The position numbers were made by a program, and so were the translations under genes. Shown here one piece after another: positions 11,643-24,567 of a DNA stretch of 64,000 nucleotides; the stretch's first letter is position 1, and every line of letters starts with the position of its first letter. This DNA is from Rhynchospora pubera (Eukaryota; Streptophyta; Magnoliopsida; Poales; Cyperaceae), in the NCBI GenBank assembly GCA_028095005.1, contig CM051459.1:199865902-199929901 (forward strand). The letters are read 5' to 3'. The notes under the pieces were generated by a model. It saw only the letters and a list, made by a program, of their open reading frames with translations, was not told where the DNA came from and searched no databases.

Positions 11643-13161
11643 TTATTAATTACAAGGAATCAATTTGGCGTGTACATGACATGGATTGGTATTGTGATGT
11701 ATATTTTGTTGCATTGATGGGAGCAAGTAGAGGGTTTAGGTTGATTGATTATACACTCTAGTCAACTAAACTCTTGGTTTAGGGATGCATGTTTATTTGT
11801 TTTATTTCGAGTTTTAATTTGTTGATGATGCTAGTTTCCCTTTTTTATGTGTTATTTTACTATTTGGAAGGATAATACTGATAAATTTTGTTCTTTTAAA
11901 TTTATAGATATAAGGATAATTAATTTATCACTTCCCACTTAATGGAGTTTTGTTTCTTCAAATTTTCCTTTGTATGATAAATTGGGGGCACATTTTGTAG
12001 GTTGCATGCATGTAATATATAATGTTCCACACTGATCTAAAACACCATCCACTTCATTAATTTTTATTAAAATTGTATATATACGACTAAGTTATTTATG
12101 GTATATTATTATTTTTTATTATATCTAACGTATATTCTCACTTGCAGACCACCTTATCCACAGCATTAGTTATCTGAAGTTAGTTATATATTATTGAAGC
12201 TCCCAATTATATGTGAATTTTGCAGTTTAAATATAAGTCATGGACCATTAAACAGAACCCCTAGACTAGTAATTATTTCTTCTTCCAAACAAATTATATG
12301 CAATTTTTTGGCCCAGAAAAGGGAACTGACGGTTAGCTTTCCAAAAGAAATGAAAAAAAAAGAGTTATCTGACAAATGTACGTAAGTGCATGGTGTCTCT
12401 GAGGTAAATTACTAAACTTTGAATCATACAACAGACCTTCATCCATATGCAATTCATATGATCGATCATGAAAATTTGTTTCCATTAATTCTTGTTCTGG
12501 TATGCCAGTTGAAGAGAAGAAGTGGGGCAAAGCTTGAGAAAAGAAATTAGAAAATAGTAACTGACAGGGTAGATCCGTCGATGAAATATACCAGTTTAGA
12601 GAGAACTTGGGGAAGGATAAGTAAAAATGTAAAATAACGCCGAGGCATGTGAGTATGTGACCAGTAAGTACCACAAATAAAATTTCCAGTAACACGTACG
12701 TATGTATGGCATACGATATTCATTTGACAATATATTTGTTTAGAAAAGTAGAAACTTAGATATGTTGGTCCTTTCTTGCATGTCTAGATTCACGGTTTGG
12801 TATCGGAACCAGTACTATTTTATTTATACAGTATGCTTTCATTATTAATTTGCGCGATAAGATGATTCTGCCTCCATCCTTTTCTTTATTACAAGCTCAT
12901 TGTCACTAAAATACCTATAAACACCCCCCCCCCAACACCCCCGGTAAAAAAAAACCCAAATTAACCCCCATGTTTATTAATAATTTCCACTTTAGGAATG
13001 AGAAATATGTCTTCGTAATGTTCAATGTTCAAATAAAGTCTTTTAAATAGTTGTGTTCGAAAATGTATTTTATTATAATTAATTATTTTTCAACGCTATT
13101 ATTAATTAGTTATATGTAGCATATGTAATAATTAACTCGAAGAGACTACCTTATATATGTA
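11643..13161. other. MYB 3' flank and intergenic sequence
   Basis: AT-rich with no recognisable gene. The open frame on the minus strand at 12333-12695 has no domain signal. A run of C (about 12926-12935) lies at a low-complexity spot. Confidence 0.4.
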
Positions 13162-13382
13162 GGGTGTGTTTGGATGAGCATGGAATAAGGCATAAGAATA
13201 AAGAATTTTGGTATGCGTGTTTATCCAAATTTCTTATTCTTATACCATGGTTTTGTTAGTATAGGAATAAGGGCCCAAATTCTTTATTCTTGTGTTATTT
13301 GGGTTGCACAAGAATAAGAATAAGCACGCATATCGAAATTTCTTATTCTTATTTCTTATTCCATACTCATCCAAACATACCC
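13162..13382. mobile_element. Tourist/PIF-Harbinger-like MITE (221 bp)
   Basis: Terminal inverted repeat GGGTGTGTTTGGATGAGCAT...ATACTCATCCAAACATACCC, with extended inverted similarity through AGAATAA. Flanked by GTA on both sides (13159-13161 and 13383-13385), a 3-bp TSD. Confidence 0.85.
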
Positions 13383-15419
13383 GTAGTCTATAACATGCAA
13401 ACAATAAATAACTGGTCTTCGTAAAAGCATCGCATGCATGCATGCTTAATAAGAAGCGCCAATAATTTAGGCAAATACCCACTTGAAACGAATATATATC
13501 GGTCATTAGCTACCTAACGATCGAATTGAATATTCACAAAGGAAAATTATTTGAATATCCCCGAACAATTAATTGTCAGTACTCAGTAGGGTGGCAGAAA
13601 TGGGTACATATATATTGTACCGGTCCTCTGCTTATATATATGGTATTTGAAAGACAGTTTTCTAATAATCCTATGCTTGAACTATAATTAGGCGAGTTGA
13701 TAGTTAGAGCGTAAATACAAGTCAACTCTAATTACTTTTAGTCAATGTCTTGTGGTATATGTTCAACTCGATTAACCCAATTGCTCAAAAGTTAGATTTG
13801 AAAATGGGATGAAATTAATGTACGTAGGCTCTACCTAGTTGAGGTATGCTATTAAGTTCAAACTGTTAGGCATGTTCGTGCGTTTATTAATTACGCCTGC
13901 GCCTACTTCAGAAGTTTTAATCCTAATTTATTCATTCTGCCTTACTTCAGAAATTCAGAAGTGGCATCACATGGAAGTTTGGACTTAATTGCTATGTTCA
14001 TTGCTTGTTGATTGAGGTCTTAAGGGTGTAATATGATTACCCCAATTTAGCACATCAGATTCAATTAAGTGACATGTAACATTGGTAAATTAGAGTGATG
14101 CAATATGGTCCCCGCGCACACTTTACAAAAATGATCATAACTTGATTCGACTATCGGATCGGGCTGAAATTTTGACAAGAGATTCGCGACTCAGAGACCG
14201 TCAGTCCGAATTTGCGATCTGAACCTTCCTTAATTGACTTTTGGACCTTTCTTTATAATTTTGGCAATTTTAAGGTTGTTTTAGTAATTTTTATGTAATT
14301 TATCTTTCTAGAATTTTTGCATTTGTCTACTTAAGACAGTCGTCGTAGTTTATGACAGTAAGTTATGTTTTGAGAATTGAAACATTATCAAATTTCTAAA
14401 AATTTGTGTGATTTCTCAACCAAAAAATCTCACTTTTCATACTTTTCTATTATGTTTCTCTATAGTTCATGCATCATTGCATATATCTCTGGTTACGCAC
14501 TGCGGAAATTGATGTGGAATAGTGCCCAAAAAATCTGCGAAGATTCATTTTATCTCATTTTTATGTCTGTACATATATCTCTATGCTTTTATTAGCATCA
14601 AATTATTTCTTGAATAAATAATTAAAAAATATCATGAATATTTTTTGAAAAAGAATAATGTTGATCTTTGTAATGCTCTTAATATCAACAAAATAGTATT
14701 TCAAATTTGTGAAGAACTTTATTATTTTAATAAAATTAGAGGAGCAACTTAGTTAAAAAAAAACTTCCATAAACTTTAGATTATAGTAAATAAAAATTTA
14801 GATATATTGTATTTGTTTTTCAGAAGTACTTCTAAGAACTAATTAAATGATATAAATTAATAAAAGAATGATCAATCTTAATTTTGGGAAAAAATTTTAT
14901 TATTTTAATATAAATTTGATTATAACTTTTTTATATAAATGAGATTAAATGATCCATGAACAATTGAAAAGATAAGTAAAGAGGTGGGAATATCTTCACT
15001 AACTAGGATTTTGGAGAAAGCGCCGGTTTACAAAACGTCAAAATTTTACACCTTGATTGCACATGCCGTCAACCCAACCCTAAATTTTTAATCTTAATTT
15101 ATTTCACATCTAAGAAATTTAATATTTCACCCCAATCCGAGACAAAAACTAAGCATCAAACCTTCCATTGCTAAACTAATGAAGAAATCTCAGATGGCCT
15201 GTTCTTTAATGCCTTGACAGTGACATTCACTTTGTAAATTAAAATTAGAGACCAGCTTAGCTTTTGTTCAAATTAGAGTATATATATGTCCATTTACATC
15301 AAATTGGTAGCTCCAATTTGACCCCTGTCTAGCTGTCTTCAAAAAAAAAAAAAAATCCCTGTCTAGCATGAATTTATATCGTGTTTTTAATTAAGTCCTT
15401 TGTTTATTATAATATATAA
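13383..15419. other. AT-rich intergenic sequence
   Basis: No gene seen. The segment 14105-14240 (with ACTATCGGATCGGGCTGAAA) is less AT-rich than its surroundings and may be an old transposon fragment, not assignable. Confidence 0.35.
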
Positions 15420-15555
15420 GGCTCCGTTTGGATGGTGTGGGAATAAGAGAAATATTGGAAAGTGTGTAACTTTGTGAATAGTTTGGGTTGTTTATAATAA
15501 ATTTAGAAGTAGGAAGAAATTATTTCCTTATTCTTGCTCCCATCCAAACGGAGCC
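15420..15555. mobile_element. GGCTCCGTTTGGAT MITE (136 bp, Tourist-like)
   Basis: Ends GGCTCCGTTTGGATGGTGTG and CCATCCAAACGGAGCC are inverted repeats. The 3-bp TSD is TAA on both sides (15417-15419 and 15556-15558), as expected for PIF/Harbinger MITEs. Same family and same length as the copy at 45777. Confidence 0.92.
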
Positions 15556-16129
15556 TAATATTGCATGACAATGAATTTAATTTACTACACATATAATATT
15601 GTATGTGTTTCCACTAATAGATCTTGATACCAGAGTCTTTTTTAGTTTAAAGATAAATTGCTAGCATTTTATTTTGAAATAAAAATTCAATAAATTAAAT
15701 ATTCTGACTAGATATTTAAATCCACATCTTCACTTAATTAAAACGTGTTACATTTCTAGTATGATTTATATTCTGCTAGCTGTGACTTCACTAGCTATAC
15801 ATAGACATTACGAATTCAATAAACAAAACAAAGTAATTTAATTCCAAATATCATTTGTCATTTTGGAGTTTGGACAAGCTTATATATAGAAGTTATAGTG
15901 AATATATTTCGTTTGAATCCAAATATAATTTTGTAGCATAATATATTCCCAACCCAAAATAATATCGAAGTTAACGAATATCTAATAACAAATGATTCCG
16001 CGGATGATCCTATTTTATTGTTATCAAAATCTAGAAATAGACCAATTAACTCTGATGTAAAACTGACATGACATGTTAAGTTACTCGAATCTAATTTAAT
16101 GAGATCTGGACCTGACGCAATTGTAAATA
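15556..16129. other. AT-rich intergenic sequence
   Basis: No gene, repeat boundary or transposon end recognised. Confidence 0.35.
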
Positions 16130-16760
16130 GGGGTGAGCAAAAAACTCGTAAGTCGTGAGCTAACTCGAACTCGACTCAGAAAAGCTCGATTGCAACTCGA
16201 GCCAACGGAACTCGAGTTGGAAGAACTCGAGCTGAACTAACTCGGTTGGTTAACGAGTCGAGTTTGAGTTGAAGTCAACTCAGCTCGCAACTCGTGAGCT
16301 GACTCGTGACATAATAAATTTATATTTCAAATATATATTATTAACATAATTTATGAGTACTAAAAATTTATAAATTAATAAAAATAATTTTCTTCTTCTA
16401 TATTTATATTTTAGATAATATTACATATGATAGATTGAGTTTTAAGACATTTTATTTCAAATCAATAAAAAGAATATAAAAGACAACAATTTTATTGTTT
16501 ACAATATTGTATATGTCAAAAAAATTTAATACTAAAATAACATATGAATTAAATAAATAAAAATTTAAAGGATATTTGTTTATTTCAAGCTAGCTCGTGA
16601 GCCCACGAGCTAGCTCGAGTTTGGGATGAGTCGAGTTTGAGCTAGCTTACAAAACTCGAAAGTATTTCTAACTCAGCTCAACTCAACTCGAGTTACAGCT
16701 GAGTTGAGTTTGAGTTGTCCCCGACTCGCTCGAACTCGGCTCATATACAGCTACCTTCAC
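16130..16760. mobile_element. CTCGAG-rich non-autonomous element (hAT-like?)
   Basis: Two GC-richer arms (about 16135-16310 and 16588-16745) full of ACTCGAGTT, GAGCTAGCTCG and related motifs flank an AT-rich centre of about 270 bp. Such subterminal CTCGAG clusters, with a GGGGTGAGCAAAA start, resemble plant hAT-type non-autonomous elements. A perfect 12-bp stem AGCTAGCTCGTG/CACGAGCTAGCT with 4-nt loop is at 16588-16615. The exact termini and an 8-bp TSD could not be confirmed. Confidence 0.5.
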
Positions 16761-19736
16761 TACTACAAGCAAGTCATGTTTTATAATTTTTGCTTGTAAC
16801 ATAAACAAGTATACAATTATGAAACCCCATAATACTATTTTTTAAATAAAAGTTATTAATAAGTACTGCCATATTGTCTTCTCTTTTCTTATCATTTTTT
16901 ATTCTTTGTAAGTGAAGATCATATGTCATATATATTGTGGGGCTTCTTAGCAATTCTCCTCTGTTATAATTGCAGCAAAATATAGAAAAGTATTACTTGA
17001 ACAGTCAGTGTGATCATTATGATACCAGAATTAATGAAGTTTATTGTGGGCTTAATTATTCCAATTACAAGAGGAAGAAGTTAGAAGAGGTCTGAAAGTT
17101 TGTTCTTTTTTTACTTTTTAAATAAAGAGGCTCTGAATAAGTTGTATGTATTCCAAGGAATTAGCATTGATAAAGGAATAATTGTAGCTAGCCGACCGTC
17201 CTGTTCTCTGTGACTCTTGCCTCCAATTGTTATTCTATTAGCTAGCTAGCTAGGTTGTTATCTTGCTAAGCATCACTAGGCAATAATCTAATTATTTCAT
17301 AATTTTTAATTGTAACAATCACTTCAGCTGGCGTCTCTGCTAAGTCATGTTGGATGGGGAGGATTAAACACTGTAACTAGATTCTGTTTTAACACTGTTT
17401 TGTTAGAGGGTATATTTCTCTTTATTTAATTGGATGTGTTCCTCTTATTCTTATCTAGTCATATGCCTCCTTTAGACATTGTCAATAATTTATGAAAAAA
17501 GAAATCGCTGCTTTTTAGTCTACAAAATAAGTTATTTTAAATCACAGAGATAACCCAAACGCCACATAATTATCTCTAAATTTTACTATCATGTTGCTTA
17601 CATGAGATCTTGGTTTGTAATTTTGTACGTGGGTTATAAAATTTATCATAAACAAGCACCACGTATAGGAGATTCCTACACTTTTTATTCAATGCTCTGT
17701 TTATTTTCTCTTAAGTATATCATGCCTAGAGAAAAGAGAGAGGAGAGGAGAGGAAAGTGACCATAACTCCACAAGGTTAAATTGATTGGTTGAGTAGAAG
17801 TTAAGAAAGATGATCATTGCTTAGGTAAGAAAAATCTAATTAATTAATCTCCGTTATCTCAACTAATTAAAGCATAATTTAGAAAGAAGGGGCTCCATGT
17901 GACACGTAAGTTGCATGGAAGTTACCTCTTGGTTCTTTTGCATGGAATGACGCCAAGTGACGTCCTGTTTTTCTTTTTTGTTTTGCTTTTTTCCCCCTTT
18001 TGATTTTGTACAATCCTTTCACAGGAAAAAAATATGAAAACAAAATAAAAAAAAAACCTTTTTTTCGAGTAATGGGGAAAACAGTACATCTTTTTGTACT
18101 CTATTCCAGTTTTAATAAGTGGGAGATATAAGTTAATATAAGTTCTTTCACAATTTTCGAGCTTTCAAAGATAAAATGGTTAAATATTATACCTGTGAGA
18201 ATAATTATTTAATTGTATGATCAATTGACAGGCATAGCAAATCTATATTAGTTCAGCAGCTATAACCATAAGGAAAAAAAAATAGATTAGCTAGCTAGTG
18301 GCTACGAGAAGTAAATTTTAGAAGAGAGCAAACAAAAGTAGAAAAGGTAATAATCCACAGACCACAGTTGAAAGTTGAAATTGGAAAGTAACTTTAGTGT
18401 TTATTTTTGAAATGGGCAGTAAGTCAAGAGCTAGTCATACACGCATTTGTTAGGCTTTGTGTGACTGATTTTGAAAAATGTTACTTATCATGGATTGGAC
18501 ATGTTGGTGATTGCAACTTTGACCAGATATTCTAATCACAGCCGATTAGTTTCTCCGTTTTTGGATTTAGAAAGATTACAATTGATTGCTTTACTCGTAA
18601 AAAAGCCTTACATTTCAGATATAAAGGTAGTTTGGGCTTTATATCGCCTATACACAATGCCCGAGTTTTAAAATAGAAAACAAAGATAGAGCTATAATAG
18701 CCCAAACCCAAAATAATATAGGGCTTAAACAATTCGGCCCAATTAAAATTTTAGGGTTAGGGTTTTGTATATATATAAACGAACAAACAAAATTTTTCCT
18801 CTACTCTCCTGTTACCGCCTCCCTTTGATTTGTTGATAAAAATGAAAAAACGATTTTTCCCTGTTACCTTCTTTGGAATGGAACGTGTTTATCTTTATGG
18901 TCGATTTCTTTGTTATCTTCATAGATTTTCGAATCTTCGTGGGAGTTAGATTTATTTTTCAGCTATTGTCTTGTTTAGCGAGGCCATGGCGATGAAATTC
19001 GCTCCCAATACTGAATTATTTGGTGGCGTTTAAAGCCCATGTCCAAATTCTTAATAATGGAATAGTTTGGGTTACGCACGCCCCTAGATTTTTCTTATTT
19101 TTTTATGGTCAGATTTGAACGAATTTTTTTTATTTGATTTTTTTTGGTTTTTTTTGGTGCTGTGATTAGAAAAATCATTCCTCGTTCTCGAAATGTCATG
19201 AAGACTCTAACCACACCCATAGAATATGAGCACCAATTTGAAGCTAAGTTTGCAGCAAATTATTTAAGCTGAGAGTTTTCGATTGATTTTTATCTTATTT
19301 GAGCCGCCATGCTATGCCCACGGCCGCGCAGACTCGCAGACCGCAGTCGATCAAAATTGGTTTTGTTTTGGGTTTAACAATTAACAATTCGGATGTGCCG
19401 AAAATATAAATTATCTCGGCTTTATTTGAGTTGAGGTGCTTTATTTCGGTAATTATAATTATTGAACACTCAAATAATATTCTTGCGTTTCCACTAATTA
19501 ATTCATAGAAGATTTTCCCATAACTAATTTTCCTCTTAGCCCCCTTCTCGACACTGTCCAAGAAAAAAAAAAGAATAAATTGCAAAATTATTGAAGGTTG
19601 AGATTAAGTGCCTGTGGAAGTTATAGATTTAGGCGATTATCGTTGACAAGTAGATAGAACCTACAAAAAAAAGTTTATTATTTAGTACTAAATTTTATTT
19701 CCGCCCCCACCCTTTCCCCCTCCCAATTATATATAT
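16761..19736. other. AT-rich intergenic sequence
   Basis: No gene is supported. Small open frames at 18471-18671 (+) and 18532-18732 (-) overlap each other and show no domain. A GA-rich tract occurs near 17730-17755. Confidence 0.35.
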
Positions 19737-20080
19737 AGGGTCCGTGAGTCGGGCTCAAAACTCCTAAATCTTGTTCAAAATGATCGATCCAAACCGTTCA
19801 ATACGATTTCTCTATCGAAACCTCCATGTTGACCAAATTTTACATTTTTTCGAAATTGTTAAGTATTTTTTTTCAAATTTTAGAAAATCGTTAATCTAAT
19901 TAGTTCTGAACCGTTAAAAAATAGCAGTTTTTAAAAATCCGAAAAAAATACTTAAAAATTTCAAAAAAATGTAAAATTTGGTCAGCATGGAGGTTTTGAT
20001 AGGGAGATCGTATTGAACGGTTTGGATCGGCCATTTTAAATAATAATATTTAAGATTTTTGAGCCCGACTCACAGACCCT
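19737..20080. mobile_element. Foldback MITE (344 bp)
   Basis: Nearly the whole element is one inverted repeat. It starts AGGGTCCGTGAGTCGGGCTC and ends GAGCCCGACTCACAGACCCT, with matching blocks further in (CCAAACCGTTCAATACGAT / ATCGTATTGAACGGTTTGG; CCATGTTGACCAAATTTTAC / GTAAAATTTGGTCAGCATGG). No coding sequence. Flanks show no clear TSD, so the superfamily is open. Confidence 0.88.
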
Positions 20081-20378
20081 CTTGTGTGTCGCGATTCACC
20101 ATAGCAAAACTCTATTTATTAAATGTTGATGATTGATTCGTATACAACTATACATACAAAATAGAATAAATGTTAATAAATGAAATCATTTGGGGAAAAT
20201 TTGTATTCGTAACAATGTGGCAAAAAAATTTAATATTATTTTGGGTTGGAAAAAATTTTGATAAGTCAGATTGGAAACTCTAGTTATGAGAAATAATTTT
20301 TAACGTCTTTAAAAAACGGAAAGAATAACAAAGAAAAATATAGGAGATCAGTTTCCTTGACAGATCAGTGGAGGGTTA

Positions 20379-20769
20379 GGCACTGTTTTTGAGGATAGAA
20401 ATTGGGAATAGTTTCTTCTTAGATATTCAAACAAGTTAGGAATAAGAAGAAAATTAATTTTTTTTTTAGAAATAGTTTCTTCTTAGAAATATATTTTTCA
20501 ACAATTATATATACATAATTTCAACAAAATTAGCTAAATATTAATAACTAAATGAAATTTTATGTGTTCTTTAATTAGAACTTTATTTAATATTAAAATA
20601 ATAATTTTTAATAATTTATTTAAATTATTATTAATTTGCTTATTTTTAACTCACCATTCAAATAATATTTTTTTATTCTTGGAATAACATCTTCTCACTC
20701 TTACCAAAGTTACATACTTTTCAATATTTTTTTCCTGAGATCCTTATTCCCATATCATCCAAACGGCCC
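20379..20769. mobile_element. Diverged MITE of the CCGTTTGGAT group (about 390 bp)
   Basis: Left end GGCACTGTTTTTGAGGATAG and right end CATATCATCCAAACGGCCC are imperfect inverted repeats, with internal GGGAATA/TATTCCC agreement. No matching TSD is seen; the copy is old. Confidence 0.55.
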
Positions 20770-20899
20770 ATGTAACGCTATTGTACTATTGTGGATTTGT
20801 GGTTCATTAGAACCGTTCGATTAATGATGGATGTCTCGTAATTAATACAGGATCCGTATGGTTTGTAAATTCTAATTGTCAAAATTCGATCAGACAGTT

Positions 20900-21995
20900 A
20901 TGTAAGGATATGCTCAATTTTTTATTTTTATGCTAATTATAATTAATTTAACCTTTAAACATCAAGCATCAAGAATCTAATACAAAAATTCATCAAACTC
21001 TCAAGAGAAAGGGATAAAGCTTTTACCGCTTCTTGAATCGTATCAAGAAGGTAATCCAATGCTTTGTAACCGATGTCTTGCTACTCCAACTTTCTTTTAT
21101 CCCGCCTCGAGTCCACCTAGAGATTAACCAAGCTCTCTAATTGATTTGTGCTAGCAAATCAATGAGAACGAAGCAAATCCAAAGGAAACCTCTTCAAGAT
21201 CAATCAATTGATATTTGTGGAGAGTAGGAGGCTCAACACATGAGCAAAAGAGGGAAGAGAGAGGTGGTGGCCGGCGGCCAAAGAGAAGAGGGAGGAGGTA
21301 TGGTGGCGGTTAGGAAGAGGGGAGAGAGAAAACTCATCCCAAGGGGTCTCTTCATAGCCAACTAACCTTAGGTATAAGTTGCTAGAAATTACACCTCATG
21401 CCACCCACCTACCTTTTCTATGGCCAGCCTCTATATGGGCTATATGGGCCTCTCTAGTCCATTTAATTGGGCTCTAATTCTATTAATTAGAACCTCCATT
21501 GTTTGCTCTACGTTTGGGCTACATATTTACTATATAAATATTGGCCCAATAATTCAATATAACTATTTATATTAAATTGAGTTGAACCGAAATAATTATT
21601 AACTAATTAATAATTATTCTAGGATTAGCTAATGCTATTATTTATTTCTATATGATCCGTTTGACTTAATTAATTAGTACGTTCAATAACGGTACATAAT
21701 TAATTAATCAACACTTCATATTTTCGCAATTTCTACTGATGCGAATAAATAAATAAATAAAGTACTGTCTTGGTCAAAATTCTATTTTATGTGACCCTTT
21801 GAGGATTTATGCTATATTGGACATGGAACTAAATCGTTATTTAATTCTAATAAATAGTGTACTGCTACAATATTTCAATCATGCATAAGAGAATAAATGT
21901 ATTCCTCTATTTTGATTCTTATGACACACGATATCATCGTATAATCTAAGATAGAAATGTGTCATTCTTGCAAATTTTACGCTTCTTGATCTAGA
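20900..21995. repeat. LTR fragment, family of the 24568 solo LTR
   Basis: Shares with the complete LTR, in the same order and orientation, CGCCTCGAGTCCAC, AGATTAACCAAGCTCTC, CTCAACACATGAGC, the CCCTTTGAGGATTTATGCTA block, GATATCATCGTATAATC and TTCTTGATCTAGA. It stops where the complete copy continues with AGTTGATCGCC, so it is truncated at that end. Confidence 0.75.
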
Positions 21996-22194
21996 AATAA
22001 TTGTATCAGTTGCCATAAACTTATGTGCCCTCCTAATCTCTACTTTTGTTTCTTGATTGTTTTTATTTTCTTATTAATTAATATAATTGCAGTCGACACC
22101 TTGCAACTAGCTTTTGAAAAAAAAAATTGTTTTTCTAAAATAAGTTACAAAATCATACTTCTTTTTAGCCCAATCCAGTGGGTCTTGAACCCCA

Positions 22195-24560
22195 GTCATT
22201 TTCTATAAGGAATTTATTTTTGCAATTAGAGAGACGCGCAATGGAACAATTTCTCTCCCTCAACTTCACACTTTTCCATCATATGCGATATCTTTTTCCT
22301 CACCCTCACGTGTGCTTCTTCTTCTCTCCTCACTCGCACAATCTCTCCATTTTCAATCTCAAGCGTACCTCTCTTTCCCCCTAATTGTGCTTTCTCCCTC
22401 TTTTATCTGTCCTTTTATTCTCTTTGCTCGTGTCAAATTATTTCCCTCTTGATTCTGACTTAATTTGGAAGAGAAAAGACATGAAATAGTTGAAAGAAAA
22501 ACAATTGTAAGGTATAATTTTCTATAAGAAATTAACTAAAATAGTAGAAGTGAGTATTTATTTAAAAAAAGTAACTAATAATTTTTTGTGAATCTTATTA
22601 GGACTAATTAATAACTATTAGAGAGTAAATAATGAGTTTAAGCGAGTAACTAATAACTACAAGTGATTAACTAAAGTTATTATATGTACCTAGTAGATGA
22701 AGTAACTAATAACTAAAAGAGAGTAAATAATAACTATAAGGAGGTATAATAAGTACCAAGAACTATAAATACGTGGTTAATTAAGGAAGTTACCAAGAAC
22801 TATAAATGAGTATTTTATTTGTTTATGGGAGTATTTATATTTCACAAGGGAATATCTTTTAATAGTACAACGTTCTATTGCGAAAAAAATTTCCAAATAC
22901 AAAAAAAACAAGGAAGAGAAGGATATGAGACACAAAAGCAATGTTTTGAATACCCTACCAGGTACCGAATTTTTTCGGTAAAATCGGGTTTCCGGTAAGA
23001 AACCGATAGGAAAAGGCCTCCAATTTCCGTTGGTCAAGAACCGGGAAAAACTGATAAAAAACCGAAAAAATAAAAAATTTCCTATCTGATTTTGTCTTTC
23101 TTCATTTTTTCATTTGCTAAGTTTCTTCCTTTCTGCTTTTCCAAGAAAAAGTTCATTAGCTTTTTTCCTACTTCACTAGAGCTAAGAAGAGTAAAAGACA
23201 AAAGAACTTTGGGTTGAGATATAGAATTTTTTTCCTAACGATTCTTATCCTCTGGACTGTTACATCTCCTTGTTAGTAAATGCACAAATTTTAATTTTAG
23301 ACTAATTATACTTAATTAATTCTAATTAAAAAAAGTGCAAAGGATCTAGTGCAAATGCACTTCAACACACAAGAGATGGTTTAGGAGGTTTCACATCTTC
23401 TAATATAGCAACTAGAAGGCTCGATCCTTGACTTTGGAGTCGGTGGCGTGCACGGCTCCAACACCTCGCCGGAGTCGCCTCGAGTCCATCTAGAGATTAA
23501 CCAAACTCTAATAGATTCGTGCTAGCGATTCAAGGAGAGCAAAACTAATCCAAAGGTATTCTCTCTTCTTCCTTAATTAACAACTTAATTAGTGGAGAGA
23601 ATTATACTCAACACATGAGCTAATGGTGGGCGAGAGAGAGAGGTGGCCGACGGCCAAGGAGAGGGAGAAGAGTGCGGCTAGGGTTAAGGAAGAGAGAAGC
23701 CTCAACTTTGCATTTATACATCTCTATATATAGTGCTAGTGCACAAACCCTAACTACCACCAACCATCAATTTACAAGATTGTCACTCCACCTACCTCCT
23801 AGGTCGGCCTTAATATGGGCTCAATTGGACCACTCAACTCTTTTAATTAGGTCTCTAATTCATATAATTGAACCTCTCAACTCTTTCTTATTTTAAATAA
23901 AAAAATAGCCGAAAGGAATCAAAGGATTGTGTCTTTTTAGCTTAATTGATTGCAAAAAGCACGTGAAGTGCTAGGCCATAAGGTGCCATTAATTCATTTT
24001 ACTTTTCATGAGTTTTTTTTTATTATTTCCAAGGCACATGAAGCCCAAAGGACATTCGTCAAAGAAAAAAAAATGATATTTATTTTAGTGAATGGGTAAA
24101 TGGAACCTCTGTTGAGGTTAGTGAGAATCAAGTGCGCAACCACTGGACTAATAGGTCTTATCAATCCATTATAACATGTGAAGTACATATATATTAGTTC
24201 AAACCACTATTATCCGGTATTGTGATATACAATACCGGTAATACTGAAAAATTCGGATACCGCCACCTTCATCGGTATGATGGTCGGTAGGGTATTAAAA
24301 TATTGCACGAAAGGGCAGAAGGAAGGTGCCAAGAGAGAAAGTGGTGAGAACACGGACGAGATGAATGAAATAGAGGATCGACGAGGAGTGGAGGGAAAGG
24401 AAGAGGGGCGCGAGAGGTAGGCGACACAGGTGAGGAGTGAGAACAACGTACGGATGGAAAGGCAGTGCACTTTCCATTTTTGGCAGTGCACCATTTCTAT
24501 TTTTTGACACGTGATTGCTTGATTGCAGTTAGTAGCCCTTATTTCTTATAGGAAGGGATG
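22195..24560. mobile_element. Putative GTAACTA-repeat non-autonomous element, second copy
   Basis: Contains many (A/G)AGTAACTAATAACTA motifs at 22540-22830, like the left part of the 5.7-9.2 kb region. It ends near CACGTGATTGCTTGATTGC (24507-24525), like the 9.1 kb end. An LTR fragment is nested in it at 23272-23890. Boundaries are uncertain. Confidence 0.3.
23272..23890. repeat. LTR fragment (TGTTAG end) of the 24568 family
   Basis: Begins TGTTAGTAAATGCAC and follows the complete copy through AGGATCTAGTGC, CGCCTCGAGTCCA, AGATTAACCAA, CTCAACACATGAGCTA and the terminal CTCTAATTCATATAATTG portion, then stops. Same orientation as the neighbouring copies. Confidence 0.75.
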
Positions 24561-24567
24561 TTCTACC

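Noticed and set aside
12333..12695. 120-codon minus-strand open frame downstream of the MYB
   Set aside because: No domain or coding-like composition; chance frame in non-coding DNA.
22160..24180. tRNA- or SINE-like phrases (GAACCCCAGTC near 22185; CACTGGACTAATAGGTC near 24140)
   Set aside because: No complete A and B boxes or cloverleaf could be assembled around them.
24210..24510. Two overlapping minus-strand frames of 94 and 71 codons
   Set aside because: They overlap in different frames in a purine-rich tract of a transposon-like region; Ser/Phe-rich low-complexity translations.
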